Of a stretch of 64,000 nucleotides of DNA, positions 53,445 through 62,709 are shown piece by piece. A program made the position numbers and the translations under genes. The stretch's first letter is position 1. Every line of letters starts with the position of its first letter. The stretch spans positions 372,001-436,000 of the forward strand of contig NZ_FOZJ01000002.1 of assembly GCF_900114345.1 (NCBI RefSeq), given 5' to 3'. The notes below the pieces were generated by a model. The model made no database searches. It saw nothing but the letters and a program-made list of their open reading frames with translations, and had not been told where the DNA came from. The stretch comes from Microbacterium sp. cf046 (lineage in GTDB: Bacteria > Actinomycetota > Actinomycetes > Actinomycetales > Microbacteriaceae).

Positions 53445-54014
53445 ATGACGATCGAGGTTCGCGCGGCGAGCGAATTCGCCGATGTCAAGACGATGCTCGG
53501 CCCGAAGCGAGCCGACGCGAACGTGTGCTGGTGCCTGAGCTATCGGCTCCCGTCGAAGGAGAATCAGGCGCTCACCGGAACGGCCCGTGGTCGCAAGGTC
53601 TCCGCGCTCATGCGGCAGGGTCCACCGGGCGTGCTCGCCTACGACGGCGACGAGGTCGTCGGCTGGGCCGCTGTGCACCCGCGCGCCGACACCGCCTTCG
53701 CCACGAACCGCAGGATCCCGCACGTCGACGACCTCGAGGTGTGGTCGCTCTGGTGCGTCCGCGTGCGGCCGGGCCACCGCGGCGAAGGGATCTCCCACGC
53801 CCTGGTGGAGGGGGCGGTGGCCTTCGCGCGGGACGCGGGTGCTCCTGCGATCGAGGCCTATCCGGTCGACAACGGCGGCGCCAAGGTGGATCTGACGATG
53901 GGCTACGTCGGCACCAAGCGCCTCTTCGAGAAGGCCGGCTTCTCGAAGGCCGCTGACACCGATTCGGTGCTCAACGGCTTTCCGAGGGTGCTGATGCGTC
54001 TGGATCTGCGCTGA
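53445..54014 (+). CDS. GNAT-family N-acetyltransferase
   Basis: 189 residues. The acetyl-CoA motif is RVRPGHRGEGISHALVEGAV near residues 107-125, followed by the strand GAPAIEAYPVDN and a C-terminal MGYVGTKRLFEKAGFSKAA. Cytoplasmic; the substrate is unknown. It has two Cys at VCWCLSYRL. The ATG follows GGCGGT with no strong ribosome-binding site. Its last 44 nt overlap the 3' end of the convergent NUDIX gene. Confidence 0.85.
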   Translation: MTIEVRAASEFADVKTMLGPKRADANVCWCLSYRLPSKENQALTGTARGRKVSALMRQGPPGVLAYDGDEVVGWAAVHPRADTAFATNRRIPHVDDLEVWSLWCVRVRPGHRGEGISHALVEGAVAFARDAGAPAIEAYPVDNGGAKVDLTMGYVGTKRLFEKAGFSKAADTDSVLNGFPRVLMRLDLR

Positions 54015-54504
54015 GTGATCCGTGCTCGCGCCCGCCCTCGAAGACCGCGGCGGGTCGGTCGGCGACGGCGAGTGCGACCCTCCGTCGCATGTCGTCGTCG
54101 AGAAGATCGAGGGTGGCGGGCTCGAGGCGGTACCAGCGCACCGAGGTCATCTCACCGTCGGCCGGGTACGGCTCACCGCTCAGCCACGAGCAGCGGAAGG
54201 TCAGATCGAGGTAGTCGGACTGGTCGCCGTTCTCATACGTGATCCGTGGAATCTGGTGGACCCAGACGAGGCGCTCCGCGCGGATGACGACGCCGGCCTC
54301 CTCGAGTGCCTCGCGGCACGCGGCATCCGCCGGCTCCTCGCCCGGATCGACGATCCCGGTGACCGGCGTGAGCGCGCCGTTGTCGCTGCGGCGGCCGAGG
54401 AGGATCTCGTCGCGGCGCACCACCACCGCGGTGACGCCCGCAAGGGGGATCGGCATGTGCCCGATGTGGCGGCGGAGTTCGACGATGAAGTCGGGGATCG
54501 GCAT
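53971..54504 (-). CDS. NUDIX hydrolase
   Basis: 177 residues. The Nudix box is complete: GIVDPGEEPADAACREALEEAGV near residues 50-72 (only split in reading, GX5EX7REUXEEXGU holds). It hydrolyses a nucleoside-diphosphate-linked substrate; which one is unknown. The ATG 54504 has TAGGCT 6 nt upstream, so it is probably leaderless. The C-terminus is Asp/Ser-rich and the last codons overlap the GNAT gene on the other strand by 44 nt. It is divergent from dnaE; the two -10 boxes are within 65 bp. Confidence 0.9.
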   Translation of the reverse strand: MPIPDFIVELRRHIGHMPIPLAGVTAVVVRRDEILLGRRSDNGALTPVTGIVDPGEEPADAACREALEEAGVVIRAERLVWVHQIPRITYENGDQSDYLDLTFRCSWLSGEPYPADGEMTSVRWYRLEPATLDLLDDDMRRRVALAVADRPAAVFEGGREHGSLSADPDASAPSESR

Positions 54505-54510
54505 CCGGCC

Positions 54511-54516
54511 AGCCTA
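54511..54516 (-). promoter_or_regulatory. -10 box of NUDIX gene (leaderless)
   Basis: TAGGCT on the minus strand, 6 nt (ggccgg) before ATG 54504. Confidence 0.65.
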
Positions 54517-54573
54517 TTCGCGCTCGTCCGAGCCTTCCCGGCGTTCCCCGTCCGACGCGTCGTCGGCCGAAGG

Positions 54574-54579
54574 TAGTCT
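54574..54579 (+). promoter_or_regulatory. -10 box of dnaE (leaderless)
   Basis: TAGTCT, then cgatcc (6 nt), then GTG 54586. Confidence 0.65.
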
Positions 54580-54585
54580 CGATCC

Positions 54586-57500
54586 GTGACAGCCGACTCC
54601 TTCGTTCACCTTCATGTTCACAGTGAATATTCGATGCTCGACGGGGCCGCGCGGATCAAGCCGCTGATCGAGGAGGCGGCGAGCCAGGGGATGCCGGCGA
54701 TCGCCGTCACCGACCACGGCAACACCTTCGGGGCGTTCGAGTTCTACAAGACGGCGACCGAGGTCGGGGTCAAGCCGATCATCGGCATGGAGGCCTACGT
54801 CACCCCCGGGACGCACCGTGCCGACAAGGCGCGCGTGCGGTGGGGGAGCCCCGACCAGAACGACGACGACGTCGCGGGCTCGGGCGCGTACACCCACATG
54901 ACCCTCCTCGCAGAGAGCGACGAGGGGCTGCACAACCTGTTCCGGATGTCGTCGTACGCCTCGCTCGAGGGCTACTACTTCAAGCCGCGCATCGACCGCG
55001 AACTGCTGCAGACCTACTCGAAGGGCGTCATCGCCACGACGGGGTGCGTCGGCGGCGAGGTGCAGACGCGCCTGCGCCTGGGTCAGTACGACGCGGCGAA
55101 GGCGGCGGCCGCGGAGTTCCGCGACATCTTCGGCAAGGACAACTTCTACGCCGAGATCATGGATCACGGCATCGACATCGAGCGGCGCACGATGAACGAC
55201 CTCCTGCGCCTCGCGAAGGAGCTCGACCTTCCTCTGGTCGCGACCAACGACCTGCACTACACGCACCAGCACGACGCGGGCAGCCACGCCGCCCTCCTGT
55301 GCGTGCAGTCGGGGTCGACCCTCGACGATCCGAAGCGCTTCAAGTTCGAGGGCGAGGAGTTCTACCTGAAGTCGCCCGCGCAGATGCGCCACATCTTCCG
55401 CGACAATCCCGAAGCGTGCGACAACACCCTCGCGATCGCCGAGCGCGCCGATATCCGCTTCGACACGAGCGCGAACTACATGCCGCGCTATCCCGTGCCG
55501 GCGGGAGAGACCGAGCAGAGCTGGTTCGTCAAGGAGATCGAGCGCGGTCTGCATGTCCGATACCCGGCCGGTGTCCCGGCCGAGGTCCGCGCCCGAGCCG
55601 ACTTCGAGACCGACGTCATCGTGCAGATGGGCTTTCCCGGCTATTTCCTGGTGGTCGCCGACTTCATCAACTGGGCCAAGGAGAACGGCATCCGCGTCGG
55701 GCCCGGCCGCGGATCCGGCGCGGGTTCGATGGCCGCCTACGCGATGCGCATCACCGACCTCGACCCGCTGCAGCACGGCCTCCTGTTCGAGCGGTTCCTG
55801 AATCCGGACCGCGTATCGATGCCCGACTTCGACATCGACTTCGACGATCGTCGCCGCGGCGAGGTGATCCAGTACGTCACCCAGAAGTACGGCGACGAGC
55901 GCGTGGCGCAGATCGTCACGTACGGCACGATCAAGGCCAAGCAGGCGCTGAAGGATGCCGGTCGTGTGCTCGGATTCCCGTTCAGCATGGGCGAGAAGCT
56001 CACCAAGGCGATGCCGCCCTCGGTGATGGGCAAGGACATGCCGCTGGAGGGCATGTTCGACAGGGATCACCCGCGGTTCAAGGAGGCCTCCGAGTTCCGG
56101 GCCCTCATCGAGACGGATGCCGAGGCCAAGACGGTCTTCGACACCGCGGTGGGGCTGGAGAACCTCAAACGCCAGTGGGGCGTGCACGCCGCCGGCGTGA
56201 TCATGTCGAGCGAGCCGCTGATCGACATCATCCCGATCATGAAGCGCGAGCAGGACGGCCAGATCGTCACGCAGTTCGACTACCCGGCGTGCGAGTCGCT
56301 CGGGTTGATCAAGATGGACTTCCTGGGGCTGCGCAACCTCACGATCATCGACGACGCGCTCGATAACATCATCGCCAACCGCGGAGAGAAGCTCGTGCTC
56401 GAAGACCTCGCGCTCGACGATGTCGCCTCGTACGAACTGCTTGCGCGCGGAGACACGCTCGGCGTGTTCCAGTTGGACGGCGGCCCGATGCGGAGCCTCC
56501 TGCGGCTGATGAAGCCTGACAACTTCGAGGACATCTCGGCCGTCCTGGCGTTGTACCGGCCCGGTCCGATGGGCGTCAACTCCCACACGAACTACGCGCT
56601 CCGCAAGAACGGACTGCAGCAGATCGAGCCGATCCACCCCGAGCTCGAGGAGCCGCTGGCAGATGTGCTCGGGACCACGTACGGGCTCATCGTGTATCAG
56701 GAGCAGGTCATGGCCGCGGCGCAGAAGCTCGCCGGCTTCAGCCTCGGCCAGGCCGACATCCTCCGCCGCGCGATGGGCAAGAAGAAGAAGTCCGAGCTCG
56801 ACAAGCAGCAGGAGGACTTCTTCGGCGGCATGACCGTCAACGGCTACAGTCCTGCCGCGCAGAATGCGCTGTGGAAGGTGCTCGAGTCGTTCGCCGACTA
56901 TGCGTTCAACAAGGCGCACACGGCGGCGTACGGCCTGATCGCGTACTGGACCGCGTACCTGAAGGCGCACTATCCGGCCGAGTACATGGCGGCGCTGCTG
57001 ACCAGCGTCGGCGACGCGAAGGACAAGCTGGCGGTGTACCTGAACGAGTGCCGCCGGATGGGCATCAAGGTCCTGCCGCCTGACGTGGGGGAGTCCATCC
57101 GGTACTTCGCCGCCGTCGGCGAAGACATCCGATTCGGGTTGGGCGCCGTGCGCAACGTCGGAGCGAACGTCGTCGACTCCATCGTGGCGGCCCGCCAGGA
57201 CGCGGCATTCGAGTCGTTCCACGACTTCCTCACCAAGGTGCCCGTGCACGTCGCGAACAAGCGCACGGTCGAATCGCTCATCAAGGCTGGCGCGTTCGAC
57301 TCGCTCGGATCGACGCGGCGTGCGCTCATGGAGATCCACGAGGATGCGACCGAAGCCGCCGTCGAGGTCAAGCGCAAGGCGGCGACGGGTGCGATCGGAT
57401 TCGACTTCGACAGCCTGTACGACCAGACCGAGGAGCCCCTTCCGGCCAAGGTGCCGGATCGCCCGGAGTGGACGAAGAAGGACAAGCTCGCATTCGAGCG

Positions 57501-58104
57501 CGAGATGCTCGGCCTCTACGTGTCGGACCACCCGCTCGCCGGGCTCGAGATCCCGCTCGCGAAGCATGCGTCGATCAGCATCCACGACCTGCTCGCATCG
57601 GAGGACCTGAGCGACGGCGACCAGGTGACCGTCGCCGGACTCGTCACGAGCGTGCAGCACCGGGTCGCCAAATCCAGCGGCAACCCCTACGGCCTGATCA
57701 CCGTCGAGGACTTCAACGGCGAGGTCACCGTCATGTTCATGGGCAAGACCTACACCGAGTTCCAATCCGTGCTGCAGGGGGACGCGATCCTGGTCGTCCG
57801 CGGCCGGATCTCGCGGCGCGACGACGGACTGAACCTGCACGCGGTCTCGGCGCTCTCGCCCGATCTCGGATCGGTGGACGCCACGGGTCCGCTCGTACTC
57901 GTCATGCCCGAGCGGCGGGCGAGCGAGGCGACGATCGAGGAGCTCCTGCAGACGCTGAAGCGCCACGGGGGAGAGACCGAGGTCACCGTGAAGCTGCATT
58001 CCGGGTCGACCGCAAAAGTCTTCGAGGTGCCGCATCAGGTGCGCGTGACCGCGGATCTGTACGGCGAGCTGAAGGGTCTGCTCGGCCCGCAGTGCCTCGG
58101 CTGA
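54586..58104 (+). CDS. dnaE: DNA polymerase III alpha subunit
   Basis: 1172 residues, the replicative polymerase. The PHP domain begins with FVHLHVHSEYSMLDGAA; the polymerase active site includes GRGSGAGSMAAYAMRIT and PDFDIDFDDRRRGEVIQYV with catalytic Asp residues; then the helix-hairpin-helix region and an OB domain (DQVTVAGLVTSVQHRV) near 1010-1080. All domains are present, as in the DnaE1 class of Actinobacteria. Leaderless-type start. It sits downstream of lspA-rluD in the same direction, as in other Actinobacteria. Confidence 0.98.
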   Translation: MTADSFVHLHVHSEYSMLDGAARIKPLIEEAASQGMPAIAVTDHGNTFGAFEFYKTATEVGVKPIIGMEAYVTPGTHRADKARVRWGSPDQNDDDVAGSGAYTHMTLLAESDEGLHNLFRMSSYASLEGYYFKPRIDRELLQTYSKGVIATTGCVGGEVQTRLRLGQYDAAKAAAAEFRDIFGKDNFYAEIMDHGIDIERRTMNDLLRLAKELDLPLVATNDLHYTHQHDAGSHAALLCVQSGSTLDDPKRFKFEGEEFYLKSPAQMRHIFRDNPEACDNTLAIAERADIRFDTSANYMPRYPVPAGETEQSWFVKEIERGLHVRYPAGVPAEVRARADFETDVIVQMGFPGYFLVVADFINWAKENGIRVGPGRGSGAGSMAAYAMRITDLDPLQHGLLFERFLNPDRVSMPDFDIDFDDRRRGEVIQYVTQKYGDERVAQIVTYGTIKAKQALKDAGRVLGFPFSMGEKLTKAMPPSVMGKDMPLEGMFDRDHPRFKEASEFRALIETDAEAKTVFDTAVGLENLKRQWGVHAAGVIMSSEPLIDIIPIMKREQDGQIVTQFDYPACESLGLIKMDFLGLRNLTIIDDALDNIIANRGEKLVLEDLALDDVASYELLARGDTLGVFQLDGGPMRSLLRLMKPDNFEDISAVLALYRPGPMGVNSHTNYALRKNGLQQIEPIHPELEEPLADVLGTTYGLIVYQEQVMAAAQKLAGFSLGQADILRRAMGKKKKSELDKQQEDFFGGMTVNGYSPAAQNALWKVLESFADYAFNKAHTAAYGLIAYWTAYLKAHYPAEYMAALLTSVGDAKDKLAVYLNECRRMGIKVLPPDVGESIRYFAAVGEDIRFGLGAVRNVGANVVDSIVAARQDAAFESFHDFLTKVPVHVANKRTVESLIKAGAFDSLGSTRRALMEIHEDATEAAVEVKRKAATGAIGFDFDSLYDQTEEPLPAKVPDRPEWTKKDKLAFEREMLGLYVSDHPLAGLEIPLAKHASISIHDLLASEDLSDGDQVTVAGLVTSVQHRVAKSSGNPYGLITVEDFNGEVTVMFMGKTYTEFQSVLQGDAILVVRGRISRRDDGLNLHAVSALSPDLGSVDATGPLVLVMPERRASEATIEELLQTLKRHGGETEVTVKLHSGSTAKVFEVPHQVRVTADLYGELKGLLGPQCLG

Positions 58105-58223
58105 CGCACCCCGGCGCAGCCTGTCAAGACCCCCCGCGCATCGCCTCCGTCTCATCGGCATCTCATTCGCCGCCGGTAGTATCGGGACGGTGCGCACCGC
58201 GAAAGCGGCAGGAAAGGATCATC

Positions 58224-59192
58224 GTGACTGACGACCGACTGGACGAGAACCCCGAGATCGGCGAAAGCGTCGAAGAGACTGCTCCGCAGGAGCGACCGCA
58301 GTACGGAGTGGGACCCTTCTCGGTGCGGGAGGTGGCGCTGGTCGGCGTCTGGCTCGTCGCATTCGTCGTGTCGTTCTTCTCGATCGCCAGCGAGCAGGCG
58401 ATGTCGCAGCTGCTGTTCGGCGGCTCGGTCTGGTCGAACGGGCTGGACTGGATCCTCACGATCGGCGCGCCCACAGTCGCGGTCTTCCTGATCATCCTGC
58501 GACGCTTCTCACCCGACGGCATCCGCCGGGTCGGCTCGCTCGGCGTCGATCAGTTCGCCTCAGTCGCCTTCTCCGTCTCCGCGGTCGTGTGGCTCACGGT
58601 GTTGTGGCGCGACATCGCCGTGGCGATCCAGACCGGGTTGTGGATCTACGGCTGGGTCGTGTGGGTCGAGCTCGTGCTCATGCTCGCCGGCGTCGTCCTG
58701 ACCGTGGCAGCGCCGTTCATCCCGCCGTTCTCCGAGGACTTCACAGGTCGCCGCGAGATCGTCGCACACCGCAACGCCCGGCCGATCCGCGCCGTTTCGC
58801 CGCGCCCCGCCCGTCCGCCGCGCGAGGCCGCCGCCGACGCCGACACCGACACCGCCGCGTTCGCGACCGGCGCGTACGCGCAGAGCGACTACGCCCAGCC
58901 CGCCTCGACCGAGTCCGGGTACACCGAGCAGGATGCGTGGGCGCCGGCGCAGACGCGCGACACGTTCGAGCCGGTCGACGCCGAGACCGAGCCTCCGTCC
59001 GCCGCGAAGGCGTTCTGGGCGCTCACGCCTGAAGAGCGCGATGTCGTCGACGAGCGGGGCGTGCCGATCTTCCGCGTCGGGCCGACCGCATGGGCGCTCG
59101 TGCTCGAAGACCGCGGTGAGGTGTTCGTCGTGCGCAACGAGGACGGCCGGGTCGGCTACTTGCACGATGTGTCCGGTGTGACGCGCGGCTGA
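58224..59192 (+). CDS. Four-helix membrane protein of unknown function
   Basis: 322 residues. An acidic cytoplasmic N-terminus (about 1-30) is followed by four predicted membrane helices (about 38-57, 72-94, 108-127, 138-160), then a long Ala/Arg/Thr-rich, low-complexity cytoplasmic part (about 190-265, DADTDTAAFATGAYAQSDYA) and a conserved-looking C-terminal segment ending LVLEDRGEVFVVRNEDGRVG. No family is recognised. GTG 58224 has GGAAAGGA 6-9 nt upstream. It lies alone between dnaE and hisD. The C-terminal segment may be a small binding module. Confidence 0.8.
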   Translation: MTDDRLDENPEIGESVEETAPQERPQYGVGPFSVREVALVGVWLVAFVVSFFSIASEQAMSQLLFGGSVWSNGLDWILTIGAPTVAVFLIILRRFSPDGIRRVGSLGVDQFASVAFSVSAVVWLTVLWRDIAVAIQTGLWIYGWVVWVELVLMLAGVVLTVAAPFIPPFSEDFTGRREIVAHRNARPIRAVSPRPARPPREAAADADTDTAAFATGAYAQSDYAQPASTESGYTEQDAWAPAQTRDTFEPVDAETEPPSAAKAFWALTPEERDVVDERGVPIFRVGPTAWALVLEDRGEVFVVRNEDGRVGYLHDVSGVTRG

Positions 59193-59211
59193 GCCGCGCG
59201 GCCGCCCGCGA

Positions 59212-59217
59212 TAGCGT
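59212..59217 (+). promoter_or_regulatory. -10 box of hisD (leaderless)
   Basis: TAGCGT, then aaaccc (6 nt), then ATG 59224. Confidence 0.65.
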
Positions 59218-59223
59218 AAACCC

Positions 59224-60534
59224 ATGCTCCGCACGATCGACCTGCGCGGTCGCGCCCTCACTCCCGCCGAGCTCCTCGCTGCGGTGCCGCGGGCCACGGC
59301 GGCGCGCGAAGAGGCCCTCACCGTGGCGGCCACCCTCGTCGCCGACGTCGCCGAGCGCGGCGAAGACGCGCTGCGGGCGCAGGCAGAGCGGTTCGACGGG
59401 GCGACCGGACACGACATCCGGGTCCCGGCCGCGCATCTGGATGAGGCTCTCACCGGTCTGGACCCGCGCGTGCGGGCTGCCCTCGAGGAGGCGATCACCC
59501 GGGTCCGGAAGGCCTCCGCCGCGCAGATCCCGCCGGCGACCGCGACCCAGATCGCGCCGGGGGCCCGTGTCGTGCAGCGCTGGCAGCCGGTGCGGCGGGT
59601 CGGACTCTACGTTCCGGGCGGCAAGGCCGTGTACCCGTCGAGCGTCGTCATGAACGTCGTGCCCGCGCAGGTCGCCGGCGTCGCCGAGGTCGCACTGGCG
59701 TCGCCGCCGCAGCGCGCGCACGACGGGCGGGTGCACCCCGTGATCCTCGCCGCCGCCCGTCTGCTCGGCATCGACGAGGTGTATGCGATGGGAGGCGCGG
59801 GAGCCATCGGCGCGTTCGCGTACGGCGTCGCGAGCCTGGGACTCGGTCCGGTGGACGTGGTGACCGGTCCGGGCAACAACTTCGTCGCCGCGGCCAAGCG
59901 CGCCGTCGCCGGAGTCGTGGGGACGGATGCCGAGGCCGGTGCGACGGAGATCCTGATCGTCGCCGACGACTCGGCCGACGCGGGCCTGGTCGCCGCGGAT
60001 CTGATCAGCCAGGCAGAGCACGACGAACAGGCATCGGCCGTCCTGGTGACGGCATCGGCAGCCCTCGCCGAGGCGGTCGTCGCCGAGATCGTGCCGCGCG
60101 CCGCGCGCACGCGGCACGCCGAACGCGTCGCGGCCGCGCTCGGCGGGCCGCAGTCGGCGATCGTGCTGGTCGACGACCTCGCCGCAGCGACGGCTTTCAG
60201 CAACGCGTATGCGCCCGAGCACCTCGAACTGCACCTCGCCGACCCGGACCCGGAGCCGTTCGTCCACGCGGGCGCGATCTTCGTGGGCCCGGATTCGCCG
60301 GTCAGCCTCGGCGACTACCTCGCGGGGAGCAACCACGTACTGCCCACCGGCGGGCAGGCCCGCTATGCCGCAGGCCTGTCCGCGGCGACGTTCCTGCGCC
60401 CCCAGCAGATCATCGACTACGATCGCGCGGCGCTCGCGCAGGTGAGGGACGGCGTCGTCACGCTGGCCCAGGCCGAGGACCTTCCGGCGCACGGTGAGGC
60501 CGTCGAGGCGCGCTTCGAGGGACCGCCCCGCTGA
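59224..60534 (+). CDS. hisD: Histidinol dehydrogenase
   Basis: 436 residues. The last enzyme of histidine synthesis, oxidising histidinol to histidine with two NAD+. Motifs: YVPGGKAVYPSSVVMNVVPA, GAGAIGAFAYG, GPGNNFVAAAKRAV, and ADLISQAEHDEQASAV with the metal-binding His/Gln, then SLGDYLAGSNHVLPTGG. It stands apart from other his genes here, with nrdR next. TAGCGT-N6-ATG supports the start. Confidence 0.96.
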   Translation: MLRTIDLRGRALTPAELLAAVPRATAAREEALTVAATLVADVAERGEDALRAQAERFDGATGHDIRVPAAHLDEALTGLDPRVRAALEEAITRVRKASAAQIPPATATQIAPGARVVQRWQPVRRVGLYVPGGKAVYPSSVVMNVVPAQVAGVAEVALASPPQRAHDGRVHPVILAAARLLGIDEVYAMGGAGAIGAFAYGVASLGLGPVDVVTGPGNNFVAAAKRAVAGVVGTDAEAGATEILIVADDSADAGLVAADLISQAEHDEQASAVLVTASAALAEAVVAEIVPRAARTRHAERVAAALGGPQSAIVLVDDLAAATAFSNAYAPEHLELHLADPDPEPFVHAGAIFVGPDSPVSLGDYLAGSNHVLPTGGQARYAAGLSAATFLRPQQIIDYDRAALAQVRDGVVTLAQAEDLPAHGEAVEARFEGPPR

Positions 60535-60547
60535 CGGGCGATTGGCG

Positions 60548-60553
60548 TAGTCT
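60548..60553 (+). promoter_or_regulatory. -10 box of nrdR
   Basis: TAGTCT, 9 nt before ATG 60563. The spacing is 3 nt longer than in the typical leaderless pattern here. Confidence 0.5.
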
Positions 60554-60562
60554 GTCCAGGCC

Positions 60563-61039
60563 ATGCATTGCCCGTTCTGCCGTCATCCCGACTCGCGTGT
60601 CATCGATTCGCGGACCAGTGACGACGGCCTCAGCATCCGCCGCCGTCGCCAGTGCCCCGAATGCGGCGGGCGGTTCTCCACGATCGAGACCGCGAGCCTG
60701 AATGTCATCAAGCGGTCTGGTGTGATCGAGTCGTTCAGTCGCGAGAAGGTCATGTCGGGCGTGCGGAAGGCCTGCCAGGGCAGGCCCGTCACCGAGGGCG
60801 ACCTCGCGGTGCTCGCGCAGAAGGTCGAAGAGTCCGTGCGCCAGACCGGGTCCTCGCAGGTCGACACGAACGAGATCGGCCTCGCGATCCTCGGTCCGCT
60901 TCGCGAACTGGACGAGGTCGCCTACCTCCGCTTCGCGAGCGTGTACCAGGCGTTCGACTCGCTCGAGGACTTCGAGTCGGCGATCGGGCAGCTCCGAGCG
61001 GATCACCGTACGGACGCGTCGGTTCCCGCCGACTCCTGA
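60563..61039 (+). CDS. nrdR: Ribonucleotide reductase regulator NrdR
   Basis: 158 residues. A zinc ribbon ([36 protein letters not shown]) is followed by an ATP-cone domain (about 49-139, [20 protein letters not shown]). It represses ribonucleotide reductase genes in response to ATP/dATP. No nrd genes are in the window. The gene sits 28 nt after hisD with its own -10 box. Confidence 0.97.
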   Translation: MHCPFCRHPDSRVIDSRTSDDGLSIRRRRQCPECGGRFSTIETASLNVIKRSGVIESFSREKVMSGVRKACQGRPVTEGDLAVLAQKVEESVRQTGSSQVDTNEIGLAILGPLRELDEVAYLRFASVYQAFDSLEDFESAIGQLRADHRTDASVPADS

Positions 61040-61057
61040 GGCCCGCACGCGAGCCGA

Positions 61058-61063
61058 TAGCCT
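61058..61063 (+). promoter_or_regulatory. -10 box of pyrD
   Basis: TAGCCT, 7 nt (ggaggcg) before ATG 61071. The spacer holds GGAGG, so the transcript could be leaderless or the GGAGG could be a ribosome-binding site on a longer message. Confidence 0.5.
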
Positions 61064-61070
61064 GGAGGCG

Positions 61071-62093
61071 ATGTATCCCCTCCTCTTCCGGACCGTCCTC
61101 GCGCGCATGGATCCCGAGTCCGCGCACCACATGGCCATGGTCGTCATCCGGCTGCTCGGTGTCCCGCCGTTCTCCTGGGTGACGCGCGCACTCACGCGAC
61201 CCGCACCGGAGCTGAAGACCACCGCGCTCGGCCTGGAGTTCGAATCGCCGTTCGGCGTCGCCGCCGGCTTCGACAAGGACGTGCGCGCCGCGAAGGGGCT
61301 GCACGCCCTCGGATTCGGGCACATCGAGGTCGGCACGATCACCGCGATCCCGCAGTCGGGCAACCCGCGACCGCGGCTGTTCCGGCTCATCCCGGATCGC
61401 GCCGTGATCAACCGGATGGGCTTCAACAACCACGGTGCGGAGGCCGCCGCGATCCGCCTCCGGAAGCTCCGGCGCCGGTCCGGGCGCGCGGTGATCGGCG
61501 TCAACATCGGCAAGAGCCGGGTGGTCGACGTCGCCGACGCGGCGGCCGACTACGTGCGGAGTGCGGCGCTCCTCGCGCCGCTCGCGGACTACCTCGTCGT
61601 GAACGTGTCATCGCCCAACACGCCCGGCCTGCGCGGGCTCCAGGCGGTGGCGACGCTGCGGCCCCTGCTGGAGGCGGTGCGCGACGCCGCAGGCGCAACC
61701 CCGCTGCTCGTCAAGATCGCCCCTGACCTGCCCGACGATGAGGTCGAAGAGATCGCGCGTCTCGCGGTCGACCTCGGCTTGTCCGGTCTGATCGCCACCA
61801 ACACGACCATCTCGCGGCAGGGCCTGCACACGGATCCGGTCATCGTCGAGGCGGCGGGCGACGGCGGCCTGTCCGGTTCACCGCTGAAGGGCCGCGCGCT
61901 GGAAGTCCTCCGGCTCGTCCGTGGGGTCGTCCCGGCGGAGTTCGTGGTGATCTCAGCCGGCGGGGTCGAGACAGCCGCAGACGTGCGGGTGCGACTGGAT
62001 GCCGGTGCCGACCTGGTGCAGGGCTATACGGCGTTCCTGTACCGGGGCCCACTGTGGGGGCGGCAGATCAACAGGGGACTGGCGCGCCGCTAG
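61071..62093 (+). CDS. pyrD: Dihydroorotate dehydrogenase, quinone-type
   Basis: 340 residues of the class 2 family that oxidises dihydroorotate to orotate at the membrane with quinone as acceptor. Family marks: N-terminal helical extension, GVAAGFDKDVRAAKGLHALG, HIEVGTITAIPQSGNPRPRL, NRMGFNNHGAE and NVSSPNTPGLRGLQ, with catalytic Ser in the latter loop; FMN-binding residues follow. Fits the pyrimidine pathway. It is convergent with the DUF3043 gene. Confidence 0.96.
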   Translation: MYPLLFRTVLARMDPESAHHMAMVVIRLLGVPPFSWVTRALTRPAPELKTTALGLEFESPFGVAAGFDKDVRAAKGLHALGFGHIEVGTITAIPQSGNPRPRLFRLIPDRAVINRMGFNNHGAEAAAIRLRKLRRRSGRAVIGVNIGKSRVVDVADAAADYVRSAALLAPLADYLVVNVSSPNTPGLRGLQAVATLRPLLEAVRDAAGATPLLVKIAPDLPDDEVEEIARLAVDLGLSGLIATNTTISRQGLHTDPVIVEAAGDGGLSGSPLKGRALEVLRLVRGVVPAEFVVISAGGVETAADVRVRLDAGADLVQGYTAFLYRGPLWGRQINRGLARR

Positions 62094-62095
62094 CC

Positions 62096-62662
62096 TCAGA
62101 CCGGGTGCTGACCGCGCTTGACCTGCGGCTTGGGCAGACGCATGAAGCGCATCTGGATGATCCGCATCGCCCCGTACCAGCCGAGGCCCTTCTCCATGCG
62201 GTCGCCGAACTTCTTGCGCGCGGCCTGCTTGATCCTGATCGACGCGATGATCATGTCGCCGATCACGAACAGGATGAAGATCCAGAGTCCGATGAACGAG
62301 TAGTACTGGATCGCCGGGACCGGGACGAACGTCGCCAGGATCACGAGCACCATCGCGGGCATGACCGCCTCGCCGAGGTGCCATCCCGAGTCGATGAAGT
62401 CGCGCACGAAGCGGCGCTGCGGACCCTTGTCGCGGGCCGGGAGGTACCTGTCCTCACCGGCGGCCATGCCGATGCGGGCCTTCTCGCGCTGCGAGGCCAT
62501 GTCCGCCTTCGCACGCGCCTTGGCCTCCTTCGTGTCGGCCACCAGCGGACGCTTGCGGGCCGCCTCCTGCTCGGCGCGGGTCGGCGTCGCGCGACCCTTG
62601 CCGCCGGCCGACGAATCGGCGGGAGCGTCGGCGGGGACGGGGGCAGCGGGTGTCTTGGCCAC
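62096..62662 (-). CDS. DUF3043 membrane protein
   Basis: 188 residues. Ala/Lys-rich N-terminus (MAKTPAAPVPADAPADSSAG), a long basic stretch (RADMASQREKARIGMAAGED), then two membrane helices (about 98-119 and 124-145, VMPAMVLVILATFVPVPAIQ and SFIGLWIFILFVIGDMIIAS) and a basic C-terminus (RLPKPQVKRGQHPV). The DUF3043 pattern RYLPARDKGPQRRFVRDFID is visible near residue 72. A conserved actinobacterial membrane family without an assigned role. GTG start at 62662. Confidence 0.87.
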   Translation of the reverse strand: MAKTPAAPVPADAPADSSAGGKGRATPTRAEQEAARKRPLVADTKEAKARAKADMASQREKARIGMAAGEDRYLPARDKGPQRRFVRDFIDSGWHLGEAVMPAMVLVILATFVPVPAIQYYSFIGLWIFILFVIGDMIIASIRIKQAARKKFGDRMEKGLGWYGAMRIIQMRFMRLPKPQVKRGQHPV

Positions 62663-62696
62663 GATGGAACCTCGGAGTCTCGAAGGGGAAGCACCT

Positions 62697-62702
62697 TAAG
62701 AT
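62697..62702 (+). promoter_or_regulatory. -10 box of M20 peptidase gene
   Basis: TAAGAT, 7 nt (tacccgc) before ATG 62710. Confidence 0.5.
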
Positions 62703-62709
62703 TACCCGC

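Noticed and set aside
54514..58197. Very long open frame opposite dnaE
   Set aside because: Shadow of dnaE in a GC-rich genome; no domain, signal or ribosome-binding site is seen.
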